DNA of 64,000 bases from CAZABP01 sp964483245 (GCA_964483245.1 CAZABP010000003.1:1-64000); one strand, 5' to 3'. Positions 44,105 to 53,083 are shown, numbered from the stretch's first letter. Made by a program: numbers and translations. The notes: generated by a model from the letters alone, not told the origin.

Positions 44105-45499
44105 ATGCGCACCTCGATCTCGATCGCTGTCTCCTGTCTCTGCGCTGGCGTCCTCGCGCAACAGCAGGTGTGGTTCCAAGCCAAGCCGGCGGTTTCGCCC
44201 TCGCCGCGCCAAGCGCCGTTCATGGCCTATGACAGCACACGGGGTGTCGTCGTTCTGTTCAGTGGCGAGACCCCCAACAGCACGCGTTCGGACGAGACCT
44301 GGACCTTCGATGGCAGCAACTGGTCCAAGCAGTCGCCACCGATCTCGCCGGCAAAGACCCTGGTGGGAGCCATGGCGCACGATTCGGCGAGAGGCGTGAC
44401 CGTCCTCTGTGGCTGGGTGAGCAGCGGAATGCAGACCTGGGAATGGGACGGCACCAAATGGACGCTGCGCACGACATCGACCGTGCCGCCTCCTCGCGGC
44501 CTGTTCGCGATGGTCTATGACGCGGCGCGCAAGCGCACGGTGCTGTTCGGCGGCCAGTACGCGAGCACCTATCTCTCCGATACCTGGGAGTACGATGGGA
44601 TCGATTGGCAGCAGCGCGGGAGCGGCGGCCCACCTGCACGGTCGCGGCATGCGATGGCGTACGACAGTCTGCGCGGCCGCGTCACGTTGTTTGGTGGCTT
44701 CCGGGATTCGCCACGCGTCGTGTACGGCGACACCTGGGAGTGGGACGGCAGCGTGTGGCGCGAGCACTTCGGCATCCCGTCGCCCCAAGCACGCTTCCAT
44801 CACGGCATGGCATTCGACAGCGCTCGCGGAGTCCTGGTTGCGTACGGTGGAGTCGATTCCACCAGCAGCAGCACCATCCTTGGCGACACCTGGGAATGGG
44901 ACGGCACTGCGTGGACCGAGCCGAAGCCGTACACGACTCCCGGACCGGTGTACCACTTCGGATTGGTGTTCGACGCGGCGCGCAAGACGACCGTCCTGTT
45001 CGGGGGCGGCAGACCCACGACGCGCGAGAGCAACGAGACCTGGCAGTACCGCACGTTCACCGGGTCGCAGCCGACCTACGCCCCGTTCGGCGCCGGCTGC
45101 ATGGGCACCTCCGGCATCCCGACCCTCGCCGCCGACGCGTCGACCCCGCTGCCGTACCTCGGCGAGACGTTCCAGGTCCGCCTCGGCAACCTCCCGGTCG
45201 GGCTCGGCCGCGTGCCGTTCGGGATGCTCGGCGCATCGAAGACGCAGTGGGGGCCGGTTCCGCTGCCGCTCGACCTGACCGGTGCCGGGATGCCCGGCTG
45301 CAAGCTGTTCGTCAGCGGCGACCTGCTGTTCCCGCTCCAGAACAACAATGGCAGCGCGCTGTGGCCGCTCGACATCCCACGCGACCTCGGCTTCCTGGGT
45401 GTCCCGTTCTACCAACAGGGCCTCGTGCTCGATCCGGGTGCGAACCAGGCGTCGATGATCCTGACCAACGCAGGCGAGGGGAAAGTCGGCATCCGCTGA
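44105..45499 (+). CDS. Secreted kelch-type propeller with planctomycete C-terminal domain
   Basis: A 464-residue exported protein with a signal peptide ending AGVLAQ. Six kelch-type repeats (about residues 35-325) each have 'M-[AV]-[YFH]-D-[SA]-x-R' followed by '[VT]-[VL]-[LF]-[FY]-G-G' and 'D-T-W-E-[WY]-D-G', for example MAYDSLRGRVTLFGG and DTWEWDGSVW. The last 130 residues contain APFGAGCMGTSGIPTL, PYLGETFQVRLGNLP and LPLDLTGAGMPGCKLFVS, a beta-rich domain I know as recurrent in planctomycete secreted proteins. No galactose-oxidase copper ligands are identified. Substrate or partner unknown. Confidence 0.77.
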   Translation: MRTSISIAVSCLCAGVLAQQQVWFQAKPAVSPSPRQAPFMAYDSTRGVVVLFSGETPNSTRSDETWTFDGSNWSKQSPPISPAKTLVGAMAHDSARGVTVLCGWVSSGMQTWEWDGTKWTLRTTSTVPPPRGLFAMVYDAARKRTVLFGGQYASTYLSDTWEYDGIDWQQRGSGGPPARSRHAMAYDSLRGRVTLFGGFRDSPRVVYGDTWEWDGSVWREHFGIPSPQARFHHGMAFDSARGVLVAYGGVDSTSSSTILGDTWEWDGTAWTEPKPYTTPGPVYHFGLVFDAARKTTVLFGGGRPTTRESNETWQYRTFTGSQPTYAPFGAGCMGTSGIPTLAADASTPLPYLGETFQVRLGNLPVGLGRVPFGMLGASKTQWGPVPLPLDLTGAGMPGCKLFVSGDLLFPLQNNNGSALWPLDIPRDLGFLGVPFYQQGLVLDPGANQASMILTNAGEGKVGIR

Positions 45500-45562
45500 T
45501 CGCCCGAGCGGGCGCCAGCGCACCCTTCGCATCCGCCGCGGAGCGGGTAGCCTCTTCGCCCC

Positions 45563-46315
45563 GTGCACGTGGGCCTGCGGAAGCTGCTGATGGTCGGGTT
45601 GGTCGCCGCGTTCTGCGGCCAGACGGCGCTGGTCTATGCCGACACGACGGCCGACCAGAACGCGCCGCTGTCGGAACAGGCGATCGCAGGACGCCGGATC
45701 TGGCACCGGCACAACTGCCAGGTCTGCCATCAGATCTTCGGGATGGGGGGCTTCCTGGGCCCGGACCTGACGAACGCGGCGCCACGGCTGACGCGTGAGC
45801 GGCTGGATCAGATCCTGACTCAGGGGGCCGCGCAGATGCCTGCGTTCCACCTGACCGCGGAGGAGATCTCCGCCATCGAAGCGTTCCTGCGCGAGCTCGA
45901 CCGGACCGGCGTCGGCGTTGCGCGGCGCGACGCGCCGCTCGACCCGCAGGCGATCCACGAGGCGATCGCGACGCACCTCGATGCGCGTGCTGCGCCGGAG
46001 CCGGTGCGGCGTGGCTGGACCACGTTCGAGCAGGTCTGCCGCGCGTGCCACGTGCCGCTGCAGGCGACGCCGCTCGGTCTCAACACCGCACCCGACCTGA
46101 CGACGGTCACCGAGCGCCTCGACGCGGCCGGGATCGCGCAGACGATCAAGCACGGCCGCCCCGAACGCGGGATGCCGGCCTGGCCGCTGGAGGCCGCGAC
46201 CGTCGATGGACTCGTCGCGCTGCTGCAGTGGCTCGGCGCCGAGCGCGCTGCGCTGGCTGTCCGCCTCGGCGACGCGGACCGCACGCAACCGCTGCCCTGG
46301 TGGGAGTTCAAATGA
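45563..46315 (+). CDS. NorC-like membrane-anchored dihaem cytochrome c
   Basis: A 250-residue protein starting at GTG 45563 with an N-terminal hydrophobic segment (LLMVGLVAAFCGQTALVYA) that may be an anchor or signal. Two CxxCH haem c sites occur: Cys52-Gln-Val-Cys55-His56, followed by QIFGMGGFLGPDLTN as in NorC, and Cys159-Arg-Ala-Cys162-His163. Met residues in MPAFHLT and RGMPAW could be sixth ligands. Classical NorC has one haem; the second domain is extra. It should pass electrons to the catalytic subunit, whose gene starts in an ATGA overlap with this stop. Confidence 0.83.
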   Translation: MHVGLRKLLMVGLVAAFCGQTALVYADTTADQNAPLSEQAIAGRRIWHRHNCQVCHQIFGMGGFLGPDLTNAAPRLTRERLDQILTQGAAQMPAFHLTAEEISAIEAFLRELDRTGVGVARRDAPLDPQAIHEAIATHLDARAAPEPVRRGWTTFEQVCRACHVPLQATPLGLNTAPDLTTVTERLDAAGIAQTIKHGRPERGMPAWPLEAATVDGLVALLQWLGAERAALAVRLGDADRTQPLPWWEFK

Positions 46316-47730
46316 ACCGCCCCGCGATGGAGCGCGCCGTCTCGATCCAGTTGCGCATGGCGCTCGCCTGCATCTTGATCGCGGTGTTCGGCGGCGCGAT
46401 CTCGGCGCTGCACTACATCCCGTCGATCTCGGTCTGGCTGAACGGCCTCGGGCTCCCGCTGCCGAATCTGCGCCCGATCCACACGTCGTTCGCGTCGCTG
46501 TGGATCTTCGGCGGTTCGATCGCGGTGGTCTATCACTGGCTCGGCACGCATCACGGCGGGCTGCGGCGTGGCGACATTGCGCGATTCCGCTTCCACACCG
46601 TGTGTTGGCTGCTCGCCGGCGCCGGCGCGCTGATCACGCTCCCGCTCGGGATCACGTCCGGCCGCGAGTATCTCGGGTTCCACCCGGTGTTCAGCCTGCT
46701 GCTGCTGGTCGGCTGGTTCGCATTCGCCTGGAACGTGCTCGCGCGCCTGCGCCACGGGTTCTGGGCGCAGCCGATCTACATCTGGTTCTGGTCGGTCGGC
46801 ACGCTGTTCTTCATCTACACGTTCGTCGAAGGGCACGCGTATCTGCTGCCGTCGGTGTTCGCGAACCCGGTGCGCGACCTGCAGATCCAGTGGAAATCCT
46901 GCGGCACGCTGGTCGGCGCGTTCAACTTCCTGATGTACGGCTCGCTGGTCTACGTCGGCGAGCGGCTCAGCGGCGACAAGCGGTACTCACAGTCCGCGAC
47001 CGCGTTCTGGCTGTTCGGTGTCGGCTGCCTGAACTCGTTCACGAACTACGCGCATCACACGTACCACCTGCCGCAGGCGCACACGATCAAGTGGATCGCG
47101 TTCATCGTCTCGATGCTCGAGGCGGTGATCCTGATGAAGGTCATGTTCGACCTGTGGCGGCTCGTGCGCCGCGCCCAGCGGCCGGCGTTCTGCGGGCGCG
47201 CGTCGTGGCTGACCGCGGCGAAGTGGTGGACCGGCGCCATGCTCGCCGTCTCGATCGTGATCTCCGTGCCCGCCCTCAACTCGCTGATCCACGGCACCCA
47301 GGTGATCATGGGTCACGCGATGGGGACCACCGTCGGCATCGACACGCTCGTGCTGCTCGGCGCCGCGTGTTACCTCGTCCACGACCTGCACGGCGCCGCC
47401 GTGCTGCCGCGAATCGATTCACCGCTGTCGCGCCAGTCGCTGCGCTGGATCAGCGGTGCCCTCGCGATCCTGGTCGGCTGGCTGACCGTCGCCGGCACCG
47501 TGCACGGCACCTATCGCTACCTCGGACAGGCGACGCCGGAGTGGGTCGCCGCGAGCCGCTGGATCCTGCCGGTCGTCGGCTCCACGCTCGGCGCCTGGCT
47601 GCTGCTCGTCACCGTCCGCCTGTACGGCATGGCCCGCCTCGCGCCGGCGCGCCCCGCCGCCGAACCATTCCCGGCTGCGCAGACTCCAACCGCCGTCGCC
47701 GCCGCGGTCCCGGTCGCCGACGAGCGCTAG
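46312..47730 (+). CDS. NorB-like haem-copper oxidase superfamily subunit I with variant active site
   Basis: A 472-residue polytopic membrane protein starting at ATG 46312. Matched by eye to cytochrome-c-dependent nitric oxide reductase NorB of Pseudomonas aeruginosa, the landmarks keep a constant offset of ten: His258/His259 become His248/His249 and Glu280 becomes Glu270. By the same offset, FeB ligand His207 is Cys197 (QWKSCGTLVG) and FeB ligand Glu211 is Val201. High-spin haem ligand His347 is His335 (GHAMG), and the low-spin ligand His349 is Met337; His60 is His57. So the non-haem metal site would be Cys-His-His, and the low-spin haem His/Met. Function may differ from NO reduction. Paired with the dihaem cytochrome. 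Confidence 0.78.
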   Translation: MNRPAMERAVSIQLRMALACILIAVFGGAISALHYIPSISVWLNGLGLPLPNLRPIHTSFASLWIFGGSIAVVYHWLGTHHGGLRRGDIARFRFHTVCWLLAGAGALITLPLGITSGREYLGFHPVFSLLLLVGWFAFAWNVLARLRHGFWAQPIYIWFWSVGTLFFIYTFVEGHAYLLPSVFANPVRDLQIQWKSCGTLVGAFNFLMYGSLVYVGERLSGDKRYSQSATAFWLFGVGCLNSFTNYAHHTYHLPQAHTIKWIAFIVSMLEAVILMKVMFDLWRLVRRAQRPAFCGRASWLTAAKWWTGAMLAVSIVISVPALNSLIHGTQVIMGHAMGTTVGIDTLVLLGAACYLVHDLHGAAVLPRIDSPLSRQSLRWISGALAILVGWLTVAGTVHGTYRYLGQATPEWVAASRWILPVVGSTLGAWLLLVTVRLYGMARLAPARPAAEPFPAAQTPTAVAAAVPVADER

Positions 47731-47743
47731 CCGAAAAGGGTCA

Positions 47744-47847
47744 GACCCCAACCGGCTGCGCGCGAACACAAAGGGGTCAGACCCCAACCGGCTACCGACC
47801 CCAACCGGCTACCGACCCCAACCGGCTACCGACCCCAACCGGCTACC
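47744..47847 (+). repeat. 17-base tandem repeat
   Basis: GACCCCAACCGGCTACC is repeated four times without gaps at 47780-47847, and one further copy ending GCG lies at 47744-47760. The outer copies are preceded by AAAGGGGTCA or AAAAGGGTCA, which with GACCCC makes a GGGGTCAGACCCC palindrome. The tract follows the stop of the NorB-like gene by 13 bp. There are no spacers of constant length and no cas genes, so it is not CRISPR. Confidence 0.82.
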
Positions 47848-47880
47848 CGATCCGCGAACCCGCCTGGACCCCTTCCCTTT

Positions 47881-47943
47881 CCCCTTCCCATTCCTCGCCT
47901 CACCTCAGCCCCAGCCCGGGCCCGGGCCCGTCCCGTTCCCGCT
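47881..47943 (-). repeat. GC-rich dispersed repeat, copy A
   Basis: The reverse complement of this tract matches 54261-54320 over about 60 bases with only a few differences, including a GGGCCCGGGCCCGGG core followed by CTGGGGCTGAGGT and GGCGAGGAATGGGAAGGGG. The two copies are in opposite orientation and both lie in spacers downstream of a gene. Flanking polypyrimidine sequence continues to about 47970. Probably a slippage or duplication product of intergenic DNA. Confidence 0.75.
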
Positions 47944-47975
47944 TTCCCCTTTCCCTCCCCCCTTCCCCAACCCCA

Positions 47976-49376
47976 TCAGCACTCGGGGATCGCGACGGCG
48001 AGACCGCCTTCGCTGGTCTCCTTGTATTCGCGCATCATGTCGAGGCCGGTCCGCTTCATGACGCGGATCACCTTGTCGAGCGAGACGATGTGTGTGCCGT
48101 CGGAATGCAGCGCCAGCTGCGCCGCGCTCCAGGCCTTGGCGACTCCCATCGCGTTGCGCTCGATGCACGGCGCCTGCACGAGCCCCTTCATCGGATCGCA
48201 GGTGAGCCCGAGGTTGTGCTCGAGGCCGATCTCGGCGGCGTACTCGATCTGATCCACGTCCCCGCCGAGGATCTCGCACAGCGCGGCGGCCGCCATCGCG
48301 GTCGCGGTGCCGACCTCCCCCTGGCAGCCGACTTCGGCGCCGGAGATCGAAGCATGCGTCTTGACGATCATCGCGACGGCGCCGGCGGTCGCGATTGCGC
48401 GGTGGATCCGCGCGCGATCCAACTGCAGCCGCTCGGCGGCTTCGACCAGCACGGCCGGCACGATGCCGGCGGCGCCGTTGGTGGGCGCCGTGACGACGAT
48501 CCCGCCAGCGGCGTTCTCCTCGTTGATCGCGTACGCGTACGCCTGTCCGCGTGCGATCGGGAGATACGACGCGTCCACCTTCCCCGCGCCGATCCGCGCC
48601 CACAGATCGTGCGCGCGCCGTCGCACGCCGAGCCCGCCCGGCAGCTCGCCCTGCTGCCGCAGCCCACGCTCGATGCAGCGTCGGAACGCGTCCCAGATCC
48701 GGTCCAGGCCGGCTTCCAGCTCGGCCGGGTCACGCGCCCACGCGCGCTCGTTCACGAGCACGATCTCGCCGAACCCACAGCCGCGCGCGCGCGCCAGCTC
48801 CTGCAGCGAGCGGGCATCCCAGAACGGCAGTACCGGCTCGAGCGGTGGCGGCGAGTTGACGAGTCCTTCCTCGCCGACGCGGCGCACGAACCCGCCGCCG
48901 ACGCTGCACCACAGCTCGCTGACGAGCTCGGTCCCGTCCGCGGCCAACGCCGTGAACACCAGCGTGTTCGGGTGCGGCAGCTCCGCCTCCGACAGACCGC
49001 GGGTCGGGCCGAACTTCACGTCGTCGGGGTGCAGTCGCAGCGACGCATCACCCCAGCCGACGACCGGATCCGCGCGCAGAGCTTCGTCGATCGTCAGCAG
49101 CCGGTCGGCATCGCAGCTCTCCGGCTCGTGCCCGCAGAGTCCCGCCAACACCGCGCGGTCGGTCCCGTGCCCGCGCCCGGTCGCGCTCAGTGATCCACGT
49201 AGCTCGGCGACGACGCGCGCCGGCTGGATCCCGTGGTGCAAGCAGCGCCGGCGGAACATCCCGGCCGCACGCATCGGCCCGACCGTGTGGCTCGAGCTCG
49301 GTCCCGGACCGATCCGGAACACATCGAGCAGTCGTAGGCTGATCGGCTGTCGTGCTTCGCTCATGCGGTCCGGCAT
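47976..49376 (-). CDS. sdaA: L-serine ammonia-lyase (iron-sulphur type)
   Basis: A 466-residue single-chain enzyme. The N-terminal beta domain starts with LLDVFRIGPGPSSSHTVGPM, and the catalytic alpha domain contains VTAPTNGAAGIVPAVL, GAEVGCQGEVGTATAMAAAAL and LTCDPMKGLVQAPCIERN, whose three cysteines ligate the 4Fe-4S cluster. It deaminates L-serine to pyruvate and ammonia. ATG 49376 gives the longest frame; ATG 49364 (MSEARQ) is an equally possible start. No ribosome site decides it. The gene lies 12 bp after xylB on the same strand and may be cotranscribed. Confidence 0.93.
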   Translation of the reverse strand: MPDRMSEARQPISLRLLDVFRIGPGPSSSHTVGPMRAAGMFRRRCLHHGIQPARVVAELRGSLSATGRGHGTDRAVLAGLCGHEPESCDADRLLTIDEALRADPVVGWGDASLRLHPDDVKFGPTRGLSEAELPHPNTLVFTALAADGTELVSELWCSVGGGFVRRVGEEGLVNSPPPLEPVLPFWDARSLQELARARGCGFGEIVLVNERAWARDPAELEAGLDRIWDAFRRCIERGLRQQGELPGGLGVRRRAHDLWARIGAGKVDASYLPIARGQAYAYAINEENAAGGIVVTAPTNGAAGIVPAVLVEAAERLQLDRARIHRAIATAGAVAMIVKTHASISGAEVGCQGEVGTATAMAAAALCEILGGDVDQIEYAAEIGLEHNLGLTCDPMKGLVQAPCIERNAMGVAKAWSAAQLALHSDGTHIVSLDKVIRVMKRTGLDMMREYKETSEGGLAVAIPEC

Positions 49377-49388
49377 TCGAGCATGCGA

Positions 49389-50885
49389 TCAGAGCGATGC
49401 GAAGGCCGGCGCCAGCGCCGCCAGCAACCGCTCGAACGCGGTGCGTCGCTGCCGGTACACCGCCATCTCCTCCGCGTCCGGCTGCAACACCTGCAGCTCC
49501 GTTCGCGCGAGCCACGGCTCGACGACGGCCGCCGCCGTCAGTGCCGGCTCCTCGCGCCGCCGCCAACACCATGCTGCCTGCGCCGCCGCGCCGAGCGCTG
49601 CCGCGTCCGGATGCACGCCGAGCAGGACCGGTCTGCCCGCGGCCGCGGCGACGACAGCAGGCCAAAGCCGGCTGCGGCTGCCGCCGCCGGTCAGACGCAG
49701 CTCGTGCACCGCACACCCGAGCGCCTCCAGCCGCTCGAGCAGCCGCACCAGCGCGAACGTCGCCCCTTCGATCGCGGCGCGCAGCAGGTGCGCGCGCGTG
49801 AACGTCCGCGGCGTCAGGCCGACATAGCAGCCGGTGCCGTCCGGCAGGTCCGGACTCCGTTCCCCGGTGAAGAACGGCAGGCAGAGCAGGCCATCGCAAC
49901 CAGCCGGCGCGTCGCCCGAGATCCGATCGAGCTGTTCGAGCGGAATCTCCAGCGCCGCCCGCGCCAGCTCACTCGCGACCGTCGCATTCATCGTGCAGCC
50001 GAGCGGCAGCCACTGCCCGACCGAGTCACAGAACGCGGCGATCTCGCCACCAGGATCGCAGACCGGCTCGCGCGCGCACGCGAACACGGTGCCGGACGTG
50101 CCCAGACTCAGCACCGCGATCCCCGGCCGCACCGCCCCGGCGCCGAGTGCCGCCATCATGTTGTCGCCGCCGCCCGGCGCGACGAGCGTGCCGGCGCGCA
50201 GCCCGAACCGCCGCGCCGCCGCTGGCGTGACGGCGCCAGCCGGTTCGCCGGTCGCCAACAGCCGAGGTACCCGCCGCGCGAGCTCCGGCGCGACTGCCGC
50301 CATGACCTGTTCGTCGTAGCGCCGGGCGCGCACGTCGAAGTATCCGGTCCCGGACGCATCCCCCGCCTCGCTGGTCGCGGCTCCGGTCAGCACGAAGTCG
50401 ACGTACTCGTGCGGCAGCAGCACGTGCGCGCAACGCACGTAGTGCTCCGGTTCGTGCCGCCACAGCCAACGTACCTTGCCCGCCGTGAAGCCGGGCGGCA
50501 GCGCGTTGCCGGTCCGCGCGAACAGCGCACTCGCACCTCCGACCGCCGCCACGATCTCGGCGCATTCGCGCGCCGTCGAGACGTCGTTCCACAGCTTCGC
50601 CGGGCGCAGCACGCTACCGTCCGCGGCGACCGGCACACATCCGTGTTGCTGCCCCGACACGCCCACCGCGCGGACCGCCGCGAGCTGCGGCTCGCCACCG
50701 AGCTCGGCCAGGCATCGCCCGATCGCAGCGAGCCAGTCCTCTGGATGTTGCTCACTGTGCCCTGGTGGCAGCCCGTCGATCGTGCGCAGCGGCGCGGATG
50801 CGCTCGCGTGGATCTGGCCGTCGGCATCGACGAGCAAGGCCTTGACCCCCTGCGTACCGACGTCCAGCCCGAGGAACCGGTCCAT
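49389..50885 (-). CDS. xylB: Xylulokinase
   Basis: A 498-residue FGGY-family carbohydrate kinase starting at ATG 50885. The N-terminal ATP/phosphate motif is FLGLDVGTQGVKALLVD, with VGVSGQQHGCV and LWNDVSTARECAE following. The C-terminal lobe has LSLGTSGTVF, ATP-binding LTGGGSRSRLWPAVVA and GAALGAAAQA. The SGQQHG segment and LWND favour xylulokinase over glycerol or gluconate kinase. It phosphorylates D-xylulose to xylulose 5-phosphate. No xylose isomerase gene is in the window. It is followed closely by sdaA. Confidence 0.9.
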   Translation of the reverse strand: MDRFLGLDVGTQGVKALLVDADGQIHASASAPLRTIDGLPPGHSEQHPEDWLAAIGRCLAELGGEPQLAAVRAVGVSGQQHGCVPVAADGSVLRPAKLWNDVSTARECAEIVAAVGGASALFARTGNALPPGFTAGKVRWLWRHEPEHYVRCAHVLLPHEYVDFVLTGAATSEAGDASGTGYFDVRARRYDEQVMAAVAPELARRVPRLLATGEPAGAVTPAAARRFGLRAGTLVAPGGGDNMMAALGAGAVRPGIAVLSLGTSGTVFACAREPVCDPGGEIAAFCDSVGQWLPLGCTMNATVASELARAALEIPLEQLDRISGDAPAGCDGLLCLPFFTGERSPDLPDGTGCYVGLTPRTFTRAHLLRAAIEGATFALVRLLERLEALGCAVHELRLTGGGSRSRLWPAVVAAAAGRPVLLGVHPDAAALGAAAQAAWCWRRREEPALTAAAVVEPWLARTELQVLQPDAEEMAVYRQRRTAFERLLAALAPAFASL

Positions 50886-51015
50886 CGCGGCGACGGTAGC
50901 GACGGGGAGTGCGACTTTCCCGGCCACGGCAGGGTTGCGAGCCCCGGAATTCTCGTGCGTCGCTGGCCGTTGCACCGCCCGCTACGTTTCCCGCCGTTCC
51001 TTCCCCTCGAACCCG

Positions 51016-51642
51016 ATGCGCACTATTCCCCTCACGTTCCTCCTCACCAGCCTCCTCCTGACACCGGCCATGGCGCAGAAACGCACCGCGCCGAAGAAGG
51101 AGGCGACGTTCGCCGAAGCCGTCGAGACGGCGAAGAAGGCGTTCGACGCCCAGGATCACGGTGCCGCGATCAGCGCGCTGCAGGAGGCGATCCGCGCGGT
51201 CCAGAAGCTGCAGCGGACCGCGATCCTGGCCGCGCTGCCGAAGCCGGACGGCTGGGAGGTCACCGACGACGAGCCGGTCGACACCGCCGCGAATCCGTTC
51301 GCTGCCGGCATGGCCGCCTGGGGCCTGACCGTGCAACGCCACTACCGCAAGGACGACAAGAGCATCGACGTCGAGGTCACGGCGAACTCGCCGGCGGTGC
51401 AGATGTTCGCGGTCATGCTCTCGAACCCTGCGCTAGCGAAGGCGGACGGCGGGGAGATCGTCGAGTACACCAACCACAAGGCGCTGCTGAAGAAGTCCGG
51501 CGACAGCAGCATCGAGCTGACGCTGATCATGCACGAGAAGCACCTGGTGAAGTTCCAAGCGGATGGTCTGACCGCCGACGAGTTGCTCGCGATCGCCGAC
51601 GAAGCGATGGTCGGTCGTCTGGAGAAGCCGCTCGGCAAGTGA
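51016..51642 (+). CDS. Exported protein of unknown function
   Basis: A 208-residue protein with a signal peptide ending LTPAMAQ. The mature N-terminus is Lys-rich and helical (KEATFAEAVETAKKAFDAQ), resembling a TPR-like hairpin. A central strand-rich part has GWEVTDDEPVDTAANPFAAGMAAWGLTV and VQRHYRKDDKSIDVEVTANS. No family is recognised. It overlaps the next gene by GTGA, so it is coupled to the C45 peptidase-like enzyme and may be exported with it. Confidence 0.68.
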   Translation: MRTIPLTFLLTSLLLTPAMAQKRTAPKKEATFAEAVETAKKAFDAQDHGAAISALQEAIRAVQKLQRTAILAALPKPDGWEVTDDEPVDTAANPFAAGMAAWGLTVQRHYRKDDKSIDVEVTANSPAVQMFAVMLSNPALAKADGGEIVEYTNHKALLKKSGDSSIELTLIMHEKHLVKFQADGLTADELLAIADEAMVGRLEKPLGK

Positions 51643-52877
51643 CGCTGCGCGGCGCAGCGTGCTGGTGGCCGGCCGCCGCCGTCATTGCGGCAGCCGCGGC
51701 GATCGACGCGCAGGCCGGGGCGCAGCCGCCGGTGGCGCCCGCGACGGCGGCGCACGGGCGCATCGAATCGCACGACGGTCTCTCCATCGTGCGTGTCTGG
51801 GGCACGCCGCATGAACGTGGCGTCGCGCTCGGGCGGCTGCTCGGACGCCGGATCCACCATGTCGTCGAGCAGGAGTTGACGCTGCGCTATGCGCGCCGCG
51901 GCACGATGCTCGACCGGGTCCGCGAGTTGGTCGCGCAGCGCGTGCGCTTTCCGCCCGAGACCGTGGCGCTGCTCGAAGCGATGTCGACCGGCCTGCGGGC
52001 CAGTGCGGTCCCGCTCGAGCTCGCCGAGTCCGGGCGCGACCTCGACCTGCTCGACCTGAAGTGGCTGAACGCACTCGATGTCGTCGCGCAGCTCGGCTGC
52101 ACCGGGTTCACGGCGAGCGGCCCGCGCGTCGCGGGGGGCGGGGTGTTGACGGCGCGCTCGTTCGACTGGCCGCTGCTGGGTGACCATCTGCTCGATGAGC
52201 TGCTGCTCGTCGTCGAGCATCCCGAGGATGCGCCGGCCTTCGCCAGCGTCACGTGGCCCGGCTATGTCGGCGCGATCACGGCGGTCGAACAGCGCGGCCT
52301 CGCCGTGTTCGTCCATTACGGCAACGCCGGCGTCAGCTGGACGCCGAAGGACGGCGCCGTCCCCACCGCGCTCGCGACGCGTGCGATCCTCGCGGCCGGT
52401 CCGGCCGGCGCGCTCGCGGCCGCGCGGCAGGCGCTTGCAGCGACGGCACCACCGGCCGGGTTCTTGACGCGCGTCGTGTTGCCGTCGGGCCCGCGCGCGG
52501 AGACCGTGTTCGAGCATGGCGATGAGGCGCAGCACGAGCGGCTCGGGGGGGCGATCTCGGTCACCTCCAACCACTTCCTCGGCATCGAAGGGGAACGCGG
52601 GATCTCGCTCGACAGCGGGATGCGGTTCGACGCCGTGACCGCGTGTCTGGGGGAGGCACAGCCGATCGATGCGGCGCTCGCCTGGCGTGCCCTCGCGGCC
52701 GCCCAGCGGGGGGAGGGATTCGTGTTCCCGACGCTGCACTCGCTCGTCTACCGCGCCGAGCCGTGGTGCTTCGAGCTGCGGATCGCGGCGCGCGACGCCG
52801 CAGGCAAGCTGGTGCCGGCGCCGGAGTCGCCGCGGCGGTATGCGGTGCCGCGGGGCGTATTGTTCCGCCAGCCGTGA
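51639..52877 (+). CDS. C45-family N-terminal-nucleophile hydrolase
   Basis: A 412-residue protein starting at GTG 51639 with a hydrophobic leader (AAAVIAAAAAIDAQ). It has WGTPHERGVALGRLLG, then Cys154 in QLGCTGFTASG and LTARSFDWP, as in peptidase C45 (acyl-CoA:6-aminopenicillanate acyltransferase/choloylglycine-type) proteins. In the NTN fold this Cys becomes the N-terminal nucleophile after self-cleavage. SNHF and LEDV-like segments follow. The family hydrolyses amide bonds of acylated amino compounds; the substrate is unknown. The small gene downstream starts inside its stop. Confidence 0.74.
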   Translation: MTLRGAACWWPAAAVIAAAAAIDAQAGAQPPVAPATAAHGRIESHDGLSIVRVWGTPHERGVALGRLLGRRIHHVVEQELTLRYARRGTMLDRVRELVAQRVRFPPETVALLEAMSTGLRASAVPLELAESGRDLDLLDLKWLNALDVVAQLGCTGFTASGPRVAGGGVLTARSFDWPLLGDHLLDELLLVVEHPEDAPAFASVTWPGYVGAITAVEQRGLAVFVHYGNAGVSWTPKDGAVPTALATRAILAAGPAGALAAARQALAATAPPAGFLTRVVLPSGPRAETVFEHGDEAQHERLGGAISVTSNHFLGIEGERGISLDSGMRFDAVTACLGEAQPIDAALAWRALAAAQRGEGFVFPTLHSLVYRAEPWCFELRIAARDAAGKLVPAPESPRRYAVPRGVLFRQP

Positions 52878-53083
52878 CTGCAGCGCCGGATCGACCCGAG
52901 GATGCGACGCAGCAGGACGGTGGCGCTGAGCGCCGGATCTGGCGCCCGGGCTTCGCCGACTGGTTCGCGTGGATCGCCAATGCGCTACTCGGCGTGCCTA
53001 CGGTGGCGCCGCGCGAGGGTGAGCTGCCACCTGATCCGGCCGCGAAATCGGGCGACGACGAACCGCCGGAGCGCGCGAGGTGA
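52874..53083 (+). CDS. Small hypothetical protein
   Basis: A 69-residue protein starting at GTG 52874, in a GTGA overlap with the C45 gene. It contains a short aromatic amphipathic segment (PGFADWFAWIANALLG) and otherwise acidic, Pro- and Asp-rich sequence. No family is recognised. Its coupling to an exported hydrolase is the only hint of function. Confidence 0.45.
   Translation: MTAAPDRPEDATQQDGGAERRIWRPGFADWFAWIANALLGVPTVAPREGELPPDPAAKSGDDEPPERAR

Noticed and set aside
47744..47847. CRISPR-like array
   Set aside because: Copies are directly joined without spacers and the repeat is only 17 bases; no cas genes are near.
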